A DNA stretch of 64,000 nt from Calditrichia bacterium (GTDB lineage: Bacteria; Calditrichota; Calditrichia; RBG-13-44-9; J075), in the NCBI GenBank assembly GCA_020635015.1, contig JACKAP010000001.1:434001-498000 (forward strand), read 5' to 3'. The position numbers and the translations under genes are program-made. Of the stretch, positions 46,105 through 55,584 are shown one piece after another. Position 1 is the first letter of the stretch; each line of letters begins with the position of its first letter. The notes beneath the pieces were generated by a model. It did not search any database, was not told the origin of the DNA, and saw nothing but the letters and a program-made list of their open reading frames with translations.

Positions 46105-48591
46105 TTAATTCTGTTTGCCGGCGGCGATCATATTGACAAATATTCTGAAGGCGCCGGGCACACCGGCGGGCAACTGGCGAAACCAGGAAATACCGCTGTA
46201 GATGAAGACCCCTTTGCCGTAGCGGGTGTAGAGCAGCGATCCTTTTTTCGGATCTTCCCCGGGATCATTCATGGCGAAGATCGGCTGGTAGGCCGGGTCC
46301 CACTCTCTGGGGAAATACAAACCCCGCTCTTGCACCCATCCCTCCATATCCGCGGCGCTGATTGGGTTAGGAGTGTTGAGCAGCGGGTGGGCGGAATCGA
46401 GGAAGGTGACCGCTGCGCTTTCCAGGGTAACCCGGTCGTGCGAGAGTGTTAGCGGATAAGGGCCGAGATCGTCAGTGACCAGTCCGAAGGTATTGTATTG
46501 GGTGATCAGGGTGCCTCCGTTTTCGACATAGCGAAACAGCCGTTGATTGGCCGACTTCAGATGATCGCGAGTATTATAGGCGCGGATGCCGGTGATGATG
46601 GCGCGGTACTGGCTAAGGTCGCGGTTGTCGAGGTCCTCATCGGAAAGTAATTCTACCCGGAAGCCGATCTGCTCCAGCAGGCCGGGTATTTCGTCCCCCG
46701 AGCCCATCACGTAACCGATCCTGCCCCCGGGGCTTTTCAGGTCCAGGCGCACCAGCCGGGCGTGGGCTTCCGGAAAAAGGGTCTGGATCGGGATATGGTC
46801 ATATTCGATTCGGGTGATGCTGTGCGCCGGCAATACCTGGCCGCCGATCTCAATCTCCGCGCTCAGTTCACGGATCGCCGCCTCCGCCGGCGCAGAGATG
46901 GTGAATAGATGCAGCGCGGTCTGGCCTTTTTCGCTAAACCGGAAAGGGATCTCGCTCTTCGAAGTTTGCCAGCCCTCCGGCAGCTTCAGCCGTAAGGTAC
47001 CGGCAACATCCGCCGCACCGGCCTGGAGGGTCATGCGCACTTCCCGGGGCCGGTCATCGGCAAAGAGATAGAGCGGGGCTTCAAAATTAACCGTCACCGC
47101 CGGGCTTACTTCGACCGGGCGATAGGATTCGCCGGCGACCGGGTCGCGCCAGCGATAAAGTAGGGGAACTTCATAGCGGAAGCGCTGTTCCCCGATGCGC
47201 AATGCGAAAACGGCGCGGAGGGCGGGAGGGGCTTCCGGCAGCCCAATGAGGGTTTGATCCTCCACGGTATAAGTACCGGTCTCCGCCGGCCGGCGCAGCC
47301 AGTAAGGCTCAGTGTAGGGGGCATCATCCGTCAAACGGGGGGCGCTGCGGAAGGAAAATGCCTCGCCCGCCGGCAGCGGCTGGTTGATGGTGCTGTCCTG
47401 CGCTGCAAATGGAAATGCGATACGTTCCAAGGTCAGCGGATAGCCGGAGCGATTGAGGAGCATTACCCTTACGGGCACCGCCGCACCGGGGGCGGCGGAA
47501 AAATCCTCCGCAATCGCCTCCAGCCACAGCCCGGCGCAGTTACGGATTATCTGCTGCAGCTCCCGGCGTTTGACCGTTATCCAGGGATCGGCCGGCAGGG
47601 TGTCGAGCACCTGATCAATCTGCAGCAGCAAGGGCAGGCTGGCGGAAGGATTCTCCATGTCGAATTGATTGCAGGCTTGCATCAACAAGTTGCTCACCCG
47701 GGCGCCACCGGGAATGCGAGTCCAACCGAGGTCAATATCGTCAAAAAGGTCTTCCCGGGCCGGTTCACCGGCGGTATGCTGAAAATAAGCTTTTTGCTCT
47801 CCGCGGCTGGCCAGTGCGCCGAAGCCCTGGCATTTGTGCTGGCTGCGGCTGCGTGCGGCCAGTTCGCTGTAGGAAAGCCCTAACAGCGGGTTGTAGCCGC
47901 CCACTTCCAGGGAAAGTAACGGGGCCGGATCGATATCCCCCCGCTCCACCGCCGGACGCCAGGAATCCCAGAGCAGCCGTTTGGCCTGCCAGGGCTGCAC
48001 ATGCCGGAGCTGTTCGGAAAAACGGTTTGGATCCGCCGCCGCATGAAACGCTTCCTCAGCCAGGATCGCCGATGCGCGATGTTGACCGTGTCCCCCGAAT
48101 TCGGGGGTAAAGCGGGTGAGGATTACATCCGGACGAAAGCGGCGGATCACCCACACCACATCAGCCAGGATCTTTTCCCGGTCCCAGATGGCCAGGGTCT
48201 CCTGCGGATTTTTGGAATAACCGAAATCAATCGCCCGGGTAAAATACTGCTCCGGCCCGTCGATGCGCCGGGCGGCGAGCAACTCCTGGGTGCGGATCAC
48301 CCCTAACAGATCGCCTTTTTCATTCCCGATCAGATTCTGTCCTCCATCGCCGCGGGTCAGGGAGAGATAGGCGGTGCGCACCCGCCGTCCATTGGCCAGG
48401 TAAGCCAGTACGGTGGTGTTCTCGTCGTCGGGATGGGCGGCGATATAAAGCGCGCTGCCTAACACACTGAGCTTGCGCAGTGACTGCAGAATTTCCCCGG
48501 CATGCGCCGGGCGGGTGGGCTGGCTGAAGCCGGGGATCGATGCCGATAGCATGATCCCGACCATGACAATATATTTAGCGATAGAGTTCAT
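46105..48591 (-). CDS. PIG-L family deacetylase, large multidomain secreted form
   Basis: 828 residues. A signal peptide (IVMVGIMLSASIPGFSQ) precedes the PIG-L/LmbE domain (about 45-260) with the zinc motif IAAHPDDENTT and the distal His in GGHGQHRAS. Middle beta-rich domains (about 370-600) resemble Ig-like or NPCBM-associated regions. The C-terminus (about 650-820) is a class I glutamine-amidotransferase-like fold without an obvious catalytic Cys (YRAIITGIRAYNTRDHL; GGTLITQYNTFG). PIG-L enzymes deacetylate N-acetylglucosamine-type groups on glycans, glycolipids or thiol sugars. The substrate is unknown here, and export suggests an envelope or environmental glycan. Confidence 0.85.
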   Translation of the reverse strand: MNSIAKYIVMVGIMLSASIPGFSQPTRPAHAGEILQSLRKLSVLGSALYIAAHPDDENTTVLAYLANGRRVRTAYLSLTRGDGGQNLIGNEKGDLLGVIRTQELLAARRIDGPEQYFTRAIDFGYSKNPQETLAIWDREKILADVVWVIRRFRPDVILTRFTPEFGGHGQHRASAILAEEAFHAAADPNRFSEQLRHVQPWQAKRLLWDSWRPAVERGDIDPAPLLSLEVGGYNPLLGLSYSELAARSRSQHKCQGFGALASRGEQKAYFQHTAGEPAREDLFDDIDLGWTRIPGGARVSNLLMQACNQFDMENPSASLPLLLQIDQVLDTLPADPWITVKRRELQQIIRNCAGLWLEAIAEDFSAAPGAAVPVRVMLLNRSGYPLTLERIAFPFAAQDSTINQPLPAGEAFSFRSAPRLTDDAPYTEPYWLRRPAETGTYTVEDQTLIGLPEAPPALRAVFALRIGEQRFRYEVPLLYRWRDPVAGESYRPVEVSPAVTVNFEAPLYLFADDRPREVRMTLQAGAADVAGTLRLKLPEGWQTSKSEIPFRFSEKGQTALHLFTISAPAEAAIRELSAEIEIGGQVLPAHSITRIEYDHIPIQTLFPEAHARLVRLDLKSPGGRIGYVMGSGDEIPGLLEQIGFRVELLSDEDLDNRDLSQYRAIITGIRAYNTRDHLKSANQRLFRYVENGGTLITQYNTFGLVTDDLGPYPLTLSHDRVTLESAAVTFLDSAHPLLNTPNPISAADMEGWVQERGLYFPREWDPAYQPIFAMNDPGEDPKKGSLLYTRYGKGVFIYSGISWFRQLPAGVPGAFRIFVNMIAAGKQN

Positions 48592-48742
48592 ACCTCTCCC
48601 GGTTTAGGGGATTTGACGCAGAAGCAGCTCGCAGGTTTCAATTTCAACCAATGTATTTCGAGCCGGTTAAGATAACGCTTCAGGTGGATTTGTCAAACCG
48701 GAAATAAAAGTGAATGGTTGGCGAACGGTGTTTAACAACTGA

Positions 48743-48893
48743 TCCACGGATTGCGTGGATTTTCACGGATTAACGGCACCGCTACAAGCTACTGCCACTT
48801 GAAAAGCTTGGATTAGTAAAGACTACGTGATAGAACACCATCAACCCATATACCAAAAAATCTGTGTTAATCCGTGAAATCCGTGGACGAGTC
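48743..48893. repeat. Inverted CCACGGATT...AATCCGTGG repeat
   Basis: ATCCACGGATTGCGTGGATT and TTCACGGATTAACG (48742-48775) face GTGTTAATCCGTGAAATCCG-TGG (48865-48888). The centre of about 90 bases contains CCATCAACCCAT. The gap 48592-48899 has no gene. Confidence 0.7.
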
Positions 48894-48899
48894 GTGTTT

Positions 48900-49493
48900 T
48901 CAACGCGTCCAGGTAAGCACAAATGCCGGAGGGAGATTGCGAAAGACAATCCGGCTGCGCTGGCAGGGACCGAAGACCCGGGTCATGCGCTGGCGGAATT
49001 TGAATGCCGGGGGCAGGGTATAGGCATGCACATACTGAAAAGTGCGAAAAATACATCCGGGGGTCATCAGATGTTCCAGGGCATCGATGATGTGGTTCCC
49101 GATCTCTCCCCAGTGGTTGGCAAAAGGGATCCCCGAGATAATCGCCCGCGCCGGAAAGATGCCGGCCTTCTCGTAAAGCTCGTTGGCGTTTTCCGCCCGC
49201 CCGACGATGAAGCGCAGGTCCGGGAAATTTCGCTCCAGCAGACGCACAAAATTCGGCTCACATTCGATACCGATATAAGCCCGGGGGTCGGGCAGAATAC
49301 TGCGGATGTGGGCGGTAAACGCCCCGGTGCCCGGTCCCAATTCCAACACCGCTTCCCCTGGCTTCAGCGCCAGATCCCGGATCATTGCCCGGGCCAGCTC
49401 GCTGGAACTGGGCCAGATGGCGCCGACTTCCGCCGGATTTTTCAAGAATAATTTCAAAAAATGTAGGTGATTGTCCTGCACGATTTTTAACAT
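48900..49493 (-). CDS. SAM-dependent methyltransferase, phospholipid N-methyltransferase-like
   Basis: 197 residues. Class I Rossmann motif I is AVLELGPGTGAFTAHI, motif II is YIGIECEPNFVRLLER, and a distinctive N-terminal part (FLKNPAEVGAIWPSSSELAR) is typical of the COG3963 phospholipid N-methyltransferase/rRNA-adenine-methylase-like group. Motif IV is ARAIISGIPFANH, and the C-terminal RNLPPAFVLTW pattern fits the same family. It may methylate phosphatidylethanolamine, but substrate assignment within this group is unreliable. AGGA lies 6 bases before the ATG. Confidence 0.85.
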   Translation of the reverse strand: MLKIVQDNHLHFLKLFLKNPAEVGAIWPSSSELARAMIRDLALKPGEAVLELGPGTGAFTAHIRSILPDPRAYIGIECEPNFVRLLERNFPDLRFIVGRAENANELYEKAGIFPARAIISGIPFANHWGEIGNHIIDALEHLMTPGCIFRTFQYVHAYTLPPAFKFRQRMTRVFGPCQRSRIVFRNLPPAFVLTWTR

Positions 49494-49817
49494 GACGATT
49501 CCTGATGTTAGGCTACTCCGCAGATTGGGCGCCTTGAATCGGGTAACTTCTTACTGGGCGAACATCCGGTTCCGGTAGGTCGGTGGTGGATACAGCAGGT
49601 AATAATCCTTTTCGACATTATTTCAAACAAATCTATTCAAGGCGAATTTAAGATAATCCTTTCAGATTTATATTTCAAGTAAAACAAAGACTATTTTAAG
49701 TCGACCGGCTGGATTTTGCTATTTTCGGGTTGGATATGATGTCGGCAATTTTTATTTTCTTGAATATTAAGGCGTTCTTTAGCCGCCAAACAATTCTGTG
49801 CAAATGTAGAGAGAAAT
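49494..49817. other. Divergent intergenic region, no gene seen
   Basis: This 324-base AT-rich gap lies between the minus-strand methyltransferase and the plus-strand M50-like protease gene, so it should hold promoters for both. No convincing -35/-10 or -24/-12 pair, riboswitch or repeat of the families seen elsewhere was found. It is one of few gaps here without such repeats. Confidence 0.6.
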
Positions 49818-50696
49818 ATGCCGCCTGAACAATTGTGGGGTCTGCTACAGGGTTCGGTAACCGCCACCGTGAGCCAACTGGCCGGCGTGCTGGGAGTCTT
49901 CTTTATTTTTGGAACGGTGCTCTATTGGCTGGAGCGTTTGACCACCGTCTCATTCCTGAAAACCATCGGCTGGAAAGGGGTGCTGCTGACCGCCTGGCTG
50001 GGTACGCCGATTCATGAATTGGGGCACGCGTTCTTCTGCCTGGTGTTTGGTCATAAGATTCGTGCGATCAAGCTATACCAGCCGGACGAGGCTACCGGGA
50101 TGCTGGGATATGTGGCGCATGAATACCATCCCAATAATATCGTTCATCAGATCGGCAATTTTTTTATTGGCGCCGCCCCTCTGATCATCGGCTGCGCTGC
50201 CATGTATGCCGCCCTTTACTTTCTGGTGCCCAACAGCGAGCAGGTGATCGCAGCAACGTTGCGGAAATCGCAATTGCTGACGATGACCCGGGATGTGACC
50301 GTGCAAGGCCAGTTGCTCCTGAATACCGGCATCGACACCCTGAAGCTGCTCTTCACCCAAAGCAATCTTTACCGGGTCGAATTCTGGATCTTTCTCTACA
50401 TCGCCCTCTGTATTGCCTCGCACATTGCCCCCAGTCCGGCAGATATGCGCCGGGTGTGGGGAGGACTGGCGGCGATCGTCGGGGTGATGCTGCTGATCAA
50501 CTTCATCGCCCAGCTTTCCGGCAGCGACATCACCCGCCAGGTACTCTCGATCAATTATTATCTTGGGATCGCCGTGGCCATGTTTGTCTTTTCCACGGTG
50601 ATTTCCCTGGCAAATTTTCTGTTTTTCTACCTGCTCCTCTCCATTTATGCGTGGATTTGTTATCGGTCCTGGCTTAACCCGTTTACGGTGTATTGA
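49818..50696 (+). CDS. M50-like membrane zinc protease (predicted)
   Basis: 292 residues with about six TM segments (AGVLGVFFIFGTVLYWLERL first). The motif GTPIHELGHAFFCLVFGHKI (about residues 55-74) is an HExxH zinc site embedded in a hydrophobic helix, as in site-2-protease-like M50 enzymes. QIGNFFIGAAPLIIGCAAMY (about 115-134) resembles the NPDG-equivalent helix but lacks a clear NxxPxxxxDG motif, so the third ligand is uncertain. It may be a regulated intramembrane protease or a non-catalytic relative. It precedes the four-gene signalling cassette by 350 bases. The ribosome site is AGAGAG. Confidence 0.72.
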   Translation: MPPEQLWGLLQGSVTATVSQLAGVLGVFFIFGTVLYWLERLTTVSFLKTIGWKGVLLTAWLGTPIHELGHAFFCLVFGHKIRAIKLYQPDEATGMLGYVAHEYHPNNIVHQIGNFFIGAAPLIIGCAAMYAALYFLVPNSEQVIAATLRKSQLLTMTRDVTVQGQLLLNTGIDTLKLLFTQSNLYRVEFWIFLYIALCIASHIAPSPADMRRVWGGLAAIVGVMLLINFIAQLSGSDITRQVLSINYYLGIAVAMFVFSTVISLANFLFFYLLLSIYAWICYRSWLNPFTVY

Positions 50697-50980
50697 TATT
50701 TTGGCGACGTGTGGTGTCGATTTTGACACCAGTAGTGGCGGTGTTGTGGGGAGCAGTGAGCCCGGGCTGTTTAGTTGATGAGCGATGAACCCCCTTCAAA
50801 TATATGTTTTTACCGGGTTTTTCACAAATTGCTCTTTCTACTGCGTAGAACGATAGGCTGCGCAAAAGCCTGGCATATTCCTTGTATTGCTTATACTGTG
50901 ACAGGGCACGACCTTAATACTTAACGCTGCTGGAAGCTGGAATAAAACGGGCTCTATCCACATTCTCAAGTATTAATCAT

Positions 50981-51011
50981 TACTTTATCCTTTATCCTTT
51001 ATCCTTTATCC
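50981..51011. repeat. TTTATCC tandem
   Basis: Four TTTATCC units lie 40 bases before the ribosome site of the cassette's first gene. The gap 50697-51046 also contains a GTGTGGTGTCGATTTTGACA-CCA partial palindrome near 50709 and nothing else recognisable. Confidence 0.6.
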
Positions 51012-51046
51012 AGTATCGCCTGAACGCTGAACCCGGAGGACCCTGC

Positions 51047-53953
51047 GTGATCGAAGAAAGAATATCCGGCCTGCTCTCTCCTTTTGCGGTGGTATTGCAG
51101 AATATCATCACCAATATCCTGTGGAAAAAGGATCGCATGACGTCCCAGGATATTCTCGACGTCTTTCTGCAGGAGATCGTCTCGCTCAGCGTGCCGGTAC
51201 CGGGGATCATGGGGGCGCAATTGGAATTTCCGGTTGCTGCCGCCTGGGAAGGTGAGTTTACGCCCGGCGCGGACAACACCCTGATCCGCTACGCCAGCGA
51301 ATATGCCAATCAGCAGGCGGTGCTGCCCCCGGAGATGCAGCAGATGCGCGCCCGGATCGAAGCGGAGGTGGATGGGATTCAGCGCCGCCGCCCGCCCACC
51401 CTGCAATTCCGCCCGATCCGCTTTCCCGGCGATGAGACCGACTACCCCCTGCGGCTGCGCACAATTGACGGCACGGTGTATCTGGCGGCCGGGAGCGCGC
51501 GGAAAACCGCCTTCCTGGTGATGTTTCATTTGAAGTCTGCCGGGCGCAGCGTGCCCCCGCAGCGAGTGGAAGAGATCCTGCAGGTTTTTGAATCCCATTT
51601 CCTGGATCGCGGTTATCGCTTTATCCGCCAGTTCAGCCAGCGGCGCGCCGACATCTACGGCGATGATGAACCGGACAGGTTCCCGGCGCTGGATTATCCT
51701 ATTTTGCGCGATACGCTGTCGCGGATTCAGGCGATCCTCAACGGGCTGCGTTCGGTTTTCCACCGCATCGAAAGTGCCATCGATACCTCCCCCCTGTCCC
51801 CGGGGCGGCTGCGCGAACAGGCCGACCAGCAGGAATTCGATGAGGTTTTCAGTATGTTCTTCTGGCGCACCGCCCGGGATGTCAGCGATACCCTGCGCTT
51901 TCCCTATGTGCTGACCCAACGGCAGGTGCAGTATCTCAATAAATTTACCGAGCCGCAGGCGCTGGCCCTGATCCTGAGACGTTTCCGCACGACTTTCTCC
52001 CGGCGGGTGCAGCAATTCCGGGTGCTGGAAGGACATTTCCTGGCCGTCAGCGACCGGGAAAACTACCGGCATATTCTGACCTGCCTGGAACAATATGCCG
52101 CTGCCGCCGGGCAGATCGAGGCGTACCTGGCCGGGGGGGCTGCCGATAAAGCCGCCGTCAGAGCGATCGAAGCGCCGATGGTCGATGCCATCGACCGGCT
52201 GATCGCGGTCTATCAAGACGCGCCGGCGCATAATGCCGCCCGCAAGGAAGTGGAGGAGTTTCTCCGCACCCTGATCTTCCGTTTTTATGCCTATCAGGTT
52301 GCCAGTATCGAAGCGCTGCTGGCCAAAATCCGCCAGGGCACCCTGGTCAGCGACCTGCACCGGGTGCACGAGAGCATCAAACATCACCAATCGTTTATGG
52401 TGAACCTGGTTTTTGCCGCCCATCGTTACGACGTGCTGGGGCTGTTCATGAACCATCCCTTCACCAAATATATTCAGCATACCTCCGCCAAGCTGATCGG
52501 CAATTATGAACAATTCAAGGCCGGCGACGACGAAGCTTTTTATCCCCGTTTCCTGAATCTGTTTCAGTATCTGTTCTTCGCCAACCGCTTTTTCATGTAT
52601 CCGGTGTATCAATACGATGCCCCGCTGATGATGTGCGGCTTCAGCGCCGATTACTACGGGCCGGTGCAGCATTTCATCAACAGCATCCTGGAGAAGAGCA
52701 CCTACGGGATCTTCTCCAGCATCATCGAATTTGAGCTGGCGGAAACCCAGCGCCAGTTTACCGAGAAATTCAACCGCCGGGCGATCGTCAGCGAGGAACA
52801 ACTGCTGCATTTTATCGAACACCGCCTGCGCCACCTGGTATTCCATTTTTGCATCGATCCGGTGAACTTCCAATCATTGCCGTTTCAGATTGGATCGCCC
52901 GCGGATGGCGATGGTTGCGAATGGATGGAAATTCCCGGCATCGACCGGCAGATCGGCATTCCCCTGGGTGATCCGGCCATCACCGGCGAACCCCATGGGC
53001 GGGCGTTTCTGCGGCTTTATTTGAACCTCTACCGGGATATTTTCGCCCAGTTTATGATCTTCACCAATTATCAGCAGATCAAGATGCTGGAATGGGAACA
53101 GCATCAGGCCCGCTCGTTTTTCCATCACATGAAGCGGCTCTACGCCTGGCAGGGGGAATTGATGGAAGAGACCCGCCCCCGGGAGGATAGCAACGCTTAC
53201 CTGCTGCTGAAAATGATCTCCCACTACCTCAGCCTGGTGTTCGAGTGGCGGCAGAATTTCAGCAGCATCGCTGCGCCGCTCGATGCTGCGCATTCGTATT
53301 ATTGCGAATTTGTGCCCTTTCTGGAATCGGTGCTGATCCAGGCGATCTGCATGAGCCAATTGGAGATCAAACAGTACCGGCATCTGCCGGAGTTGAGCGC
53401 CTACTTCACCCGGTTTGTCGCCGCGCTGAAGAAGAATACGCCGGGCATCGGGACGCGGGAAATTGAGGCTTTTATCCTGCCGGCGGAGGCCCGGGCGCGC
53501 TTTTTCGCAGAAATGCCCCAATGGCAGGTATTCGATTTTACCCGGCAGCCGGTTTATTTGAATCTCTCCGATCTAAAATCGTATTTCTTTCCGCTGCTGA
53601 GCGCTTTCTTCGATTTTACCCGCAATGCGATCCGCCATCATGGCGGTGCGCCGGACATCTGTCTCTACACCCACCGGGACGGCCAGCGGCAGTACCTGAT
53701 CTTTGCGGAATTTCCCCTGCCGGAAGCGAGCACGCCGGGAGATTTGATCGAAAACTTTCACGATGCCCGGGAGGGGCTGCAGCATACCCAGTTCGGAATG
53801 CGCAATATCGCCCATTTTCTCGATATGCATGGCTGTGAATTCAAAAAATACCGTGCCGGTAATAATTTTTTACGAATGATCGCGGTGCCGCCTGCTGCCG
53901 GCCTGTTCCGCTTCCAGCTTCCCACGGAAGCGCCGCGCTATTCGATTGATTGA
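51047..53953 (+). CDS. Large kinase-like scaffold with degenerate C-terminal HATPase (cassette gene 1)
   Basis: 968 residues starting at GTG 51047 (CGGAGGA 6 bases upstream). There are no TM segments or signal peptide, so it is probably cytoplasmic. Residues 1-670 match no family I recognise; they are helix-rich and Arg/Gln/Phe-rich (RRFRTTFSRRVQQFRVLEGH). Around 680-745 a helix pair resembles a dimerisation/H-box region (EWEQHQARSFFHHMKRLYAW). Residues about 850-960 look like a histidine-kinase ATPase: N-box FFDFTRNAIRHHGG and a G2-like HTQFGMRNIAHFLDMHGCEF. The DxGxG box is replaced by FAEFPLPEASTPGD. It may be a weak or inactive kinase, or a receiver-binding platform. The stop is 23 bases before the next ATG. 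Confidence 0.75.
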   Translation: MIEERISGLLSPFAVVLQNIITNILWKKDRMTSQDILDVFLQEIVSLSVPVPGIMGAQLEFPVAAAWEGEFTPGADNTLIRYASEYANQQAVLPPEMQQMRARIEAEVDGIQRRRPPTLQFRPIRFPGDETDYPLRLRTIDGTVYLAAGSARKTAFLVMFHLKSAGRSVPPQRVEEILQVFESHFLDRGYRFIRQFSQRRADIYGDDEPDRFPALDYPILRDTLSRIQAILNGLRSVFHRIESAIDTSPLSPGRLREQADQQEFDEVFSMFFWRTARDVSDTLRFPYVLTQRQVQYLNKFTEPQALALILRRFRTTFSRRVQQFRVLEGHFLAVSDRENYRHILTCLEQYAAAAGQIEAYLAGGAADKAAVRAIEAPMVDAIDRLIAVYQDAPAHNAARKEVEEFLRTLIFRFYAYQVASIEALLAKIRQGTLVSDLHRVHESIKHHQSFMVNLVFAAHRYDVLGLFMNHPFTKYIQHTSAKLIGNYEQFKAGDDEAFYPRFLNLFQYLFFANRFFMYPVYQYDAPLMMCGFSADYYGPVQHFINSILEKSTYGIFSSIIEFELAETQRQFTEKFNRRAIVSEEQLLHFIEHRLRHLVFHFCIDPVNFQSLPFQIGSPADGDGCEWMEIPGIDRQIGIPLGDPAITGEPHGRAFLRLYLNLYRDIFAQFMIFTNYQQIKMLEWEQHQARSFFHHMKRLYAWQGELMEETRPREDSNAYLLLKMISHYLSLVFEWRQNFSSIAAPLDAAHSYYCEFVPFLESVLIQAICMSQLEIKQYRHLPELSAYFTRFVAALKKNTPGIGTREIEAFILPAEARARFFAEMPQWQVFDFTRQPVYLNLSDLKSYFFPLLSAFFDFTRNAIRHHGGAPDICLYTHRDGQRQYLIFAEFPLPEASTPGDLIENFHDAREGLQHTQFGMRNIAHFLDMHGCEFKKYRAGNNFLRMIAVPPAAGLFRFQLPTEAPRYSID

Positions 53954-53976
53954 AATACAACAACCTCGGAGGCGTC

Positions 53977-55584
53977 ATGATACATAAAACCCATAAATTT
54001 AATATGTTGATGATCGATGACGAGTATTGGAATTCCAGCGACGGCTGCGGCCTGGTGCTGCAAATGCTCCAGAACATGGGCTTTCTGGAGAAACGCGACG
54101 ATCCCCGGATCCCGGCGCTCGATGACGGCAGCTTCGCCATGGCGTATACCCTTCTGACCCCGGATAACGGCTACACTTTTGATGATGCGATGGCGTATGT
54201 CAAAAATTACCAAACCGACATCGATATTTTCTTCAGCGATATCAAGATGGATTCGGAGATCTTCCGCCCGCGCGATAACCGGGAGCGGCGCTACGTGGAA
54301 AAGAATGTCGAGGAGCTGGCCGACGGGGAGGTTTCCCTCTTCGCCGCCGGCATCGAGTTCATCAACGTGCTGGATCGCAATCTCAAGCCGAAGATCTTCT
54401 TCTCCGGCGCGCCGGAGACCAACCTGTTGATCACCTGCCGGAACCTGTTCGCCTCGCGGCTGGACGATATCATTCTCGACAAGATCGACAGCCCGGGATT
54501 CCGGGAAAATCTGGAAATGACCATCGACCGCTACCTGCGCCACTATCAACTGGTGACCATCCGCCGCCAAAGTTATGAAAAGCGCACCGCCCTGCGCAAC
54601 CGCATCTACAAGAAAGATCCGCATGCCGACTGGGACACGCCGGATATCGAATACAATGATGGTGAACGCATCGTATACTGGTCGCTGCGCACCCTCTTTC
54701 CCAAGCAGATCAACCGGATCGAGCGGGGCGCTGCCGACAGCGATGAGATGGCCGGCTGCATCGAGAGTATCTTGTGGGTCGACTGGCGGGTGCAGATGCG
54801 CGGTTTCCTAAACCATCCCCTGGAGCGCGCGTTCAAGAACCGTAACGACCTGAAGACCGCCCGCCGTTTTGTGTACGGGCTGGATTTCAAGACCGAGAGC
54901 AATGCCCGGATCTACAAACGGATCACCGCCCTGCCGGATTATAAGGATAAGGCGGCCGTGCCGAACCTGCGCGATAAGATCTTAAAAGCACGGATCAACC
55001 ATCAGCCGCCGGACCGGGCTTACCTGATCGATTATTTTTATCCCGGCAAAGAAAACAGCGACGACGGGAGCATTTCCCTGGTCGACTATTTCCGGAAGCT
55101 CGCTCCGGAAGAAAATTGGGTGGAAAATTGGGAATCGATATGCCGCAATATCGGGATCTATCCCCCGGAGATCGCTTACATTTCCCATATCGCCCATCAC
55201 AACACCCGCCACCTGCTCGACTGCCCGCCGCCGCAATTTCGCTTCCGGTTTGAAGCCGGCGGGAGGGCGGTGGTCTTTTCCTGGCAGTATGAGCGCCCGG
55301 CCAGTCCCGATATTTTCAATAGCTCTTCCAAGCTCTACGAGAAGTTCGATGCCGCCAACAAACATTCCGCCACCCTGCGCGACGCCGGGATGACCGACAT
55401 CGCCAAGATCGTGTGCTGGCACTACCTCGGCACCGTCCGCTTTACCTCGGGGAATCACCGCATGGAAGTGAAAAAATCACAGCAGATCGAGGTCTCGATC
55501 GTTTCCCTGGAAGCGGCTTATCCCGGGACCGAGCTGCGTATTTACATCGAAGCGCCGGAGGTCTCGGGTCTCAATCATGAATAA
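53977..55584 (+). CDS. Atypical response-regulator protein with unknown effector domain (cassette gene 2)
   Basis: 535 residues from the ATG at 53977 (CGGAGG 4 bases upstream). The receiver domain occupies about 1-190: acidic pair in LMIDDE (Asp14, Asp15), phosphoacceptor in FFSDIKMDSE (Asp88), Ser143 in IFFSGAPE, and Lys169 in ILDKIDSPGF. Asp88 lies about 30 residues later than in usual receivers because of a long insertion. Residues 190-535 are an unrecognised domain: a helical first part (ITALPDYKDKAAVPNLRDKI) and a beta-rich end (HRMEVKKSQQIEVSIVSLEA). No DNA-binding motif is evident. The 3' end overlaps the next gene by eight bases. Confidence 0.78.
   Translation: MIHKTHKFNMLMIDDEYWNSSDGCGLVLQMLQNMGFLEKRDDPRIPALDDGSFAMAYTLLTPDNGYTFDDAMAYVKNYQTDIDIFFSDIKMDSEIFRPRDNRERRYVEKNVEELADGEVSLFAAGIEFINVLDRNLKPKIFFSGAPETNLLITCRNLFASRLDDIILDKIDSPGFRENLEMTIDRYLRHYQLVTIRRQSYEKRTALRNRIYKKDPHADWDTPDIEYNDGERIVYWSLRTLFPKQINRIERGAADSDEMAGCIESILWVDWRVQMRGFLNHPLERAFKNRNDLKTARRFVYGLDFKTESNARIYKRITALPDYKDKAAVPNLRDKILKARINHQPPDRAYLIDYFYPGKENSDDGSISLVDYFRKLAPEENWVENWESICRNIGIYPPEIAYISHIAHHNTRHLLDCPPPQFRFRFEAGGRAVVFSWQYERPASPDIFNSSSKLYEKFDAANKHSATLRDAGMTDIAKIVCWHYLGTVRFTSGNHRMEVKKSQQIEVSIVSLEAAYPGTELRIYIEAPEVSGLNHE

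Noticed and set aside
50999..52873. Long minus-strand open frame opposite cassette gene 1
   Set aside because: His/Gln/Gly-rich composition typical of antisense frames, and no start signal. The plus-strand gene has a strong ribosome site and is part of an overlapped operon.
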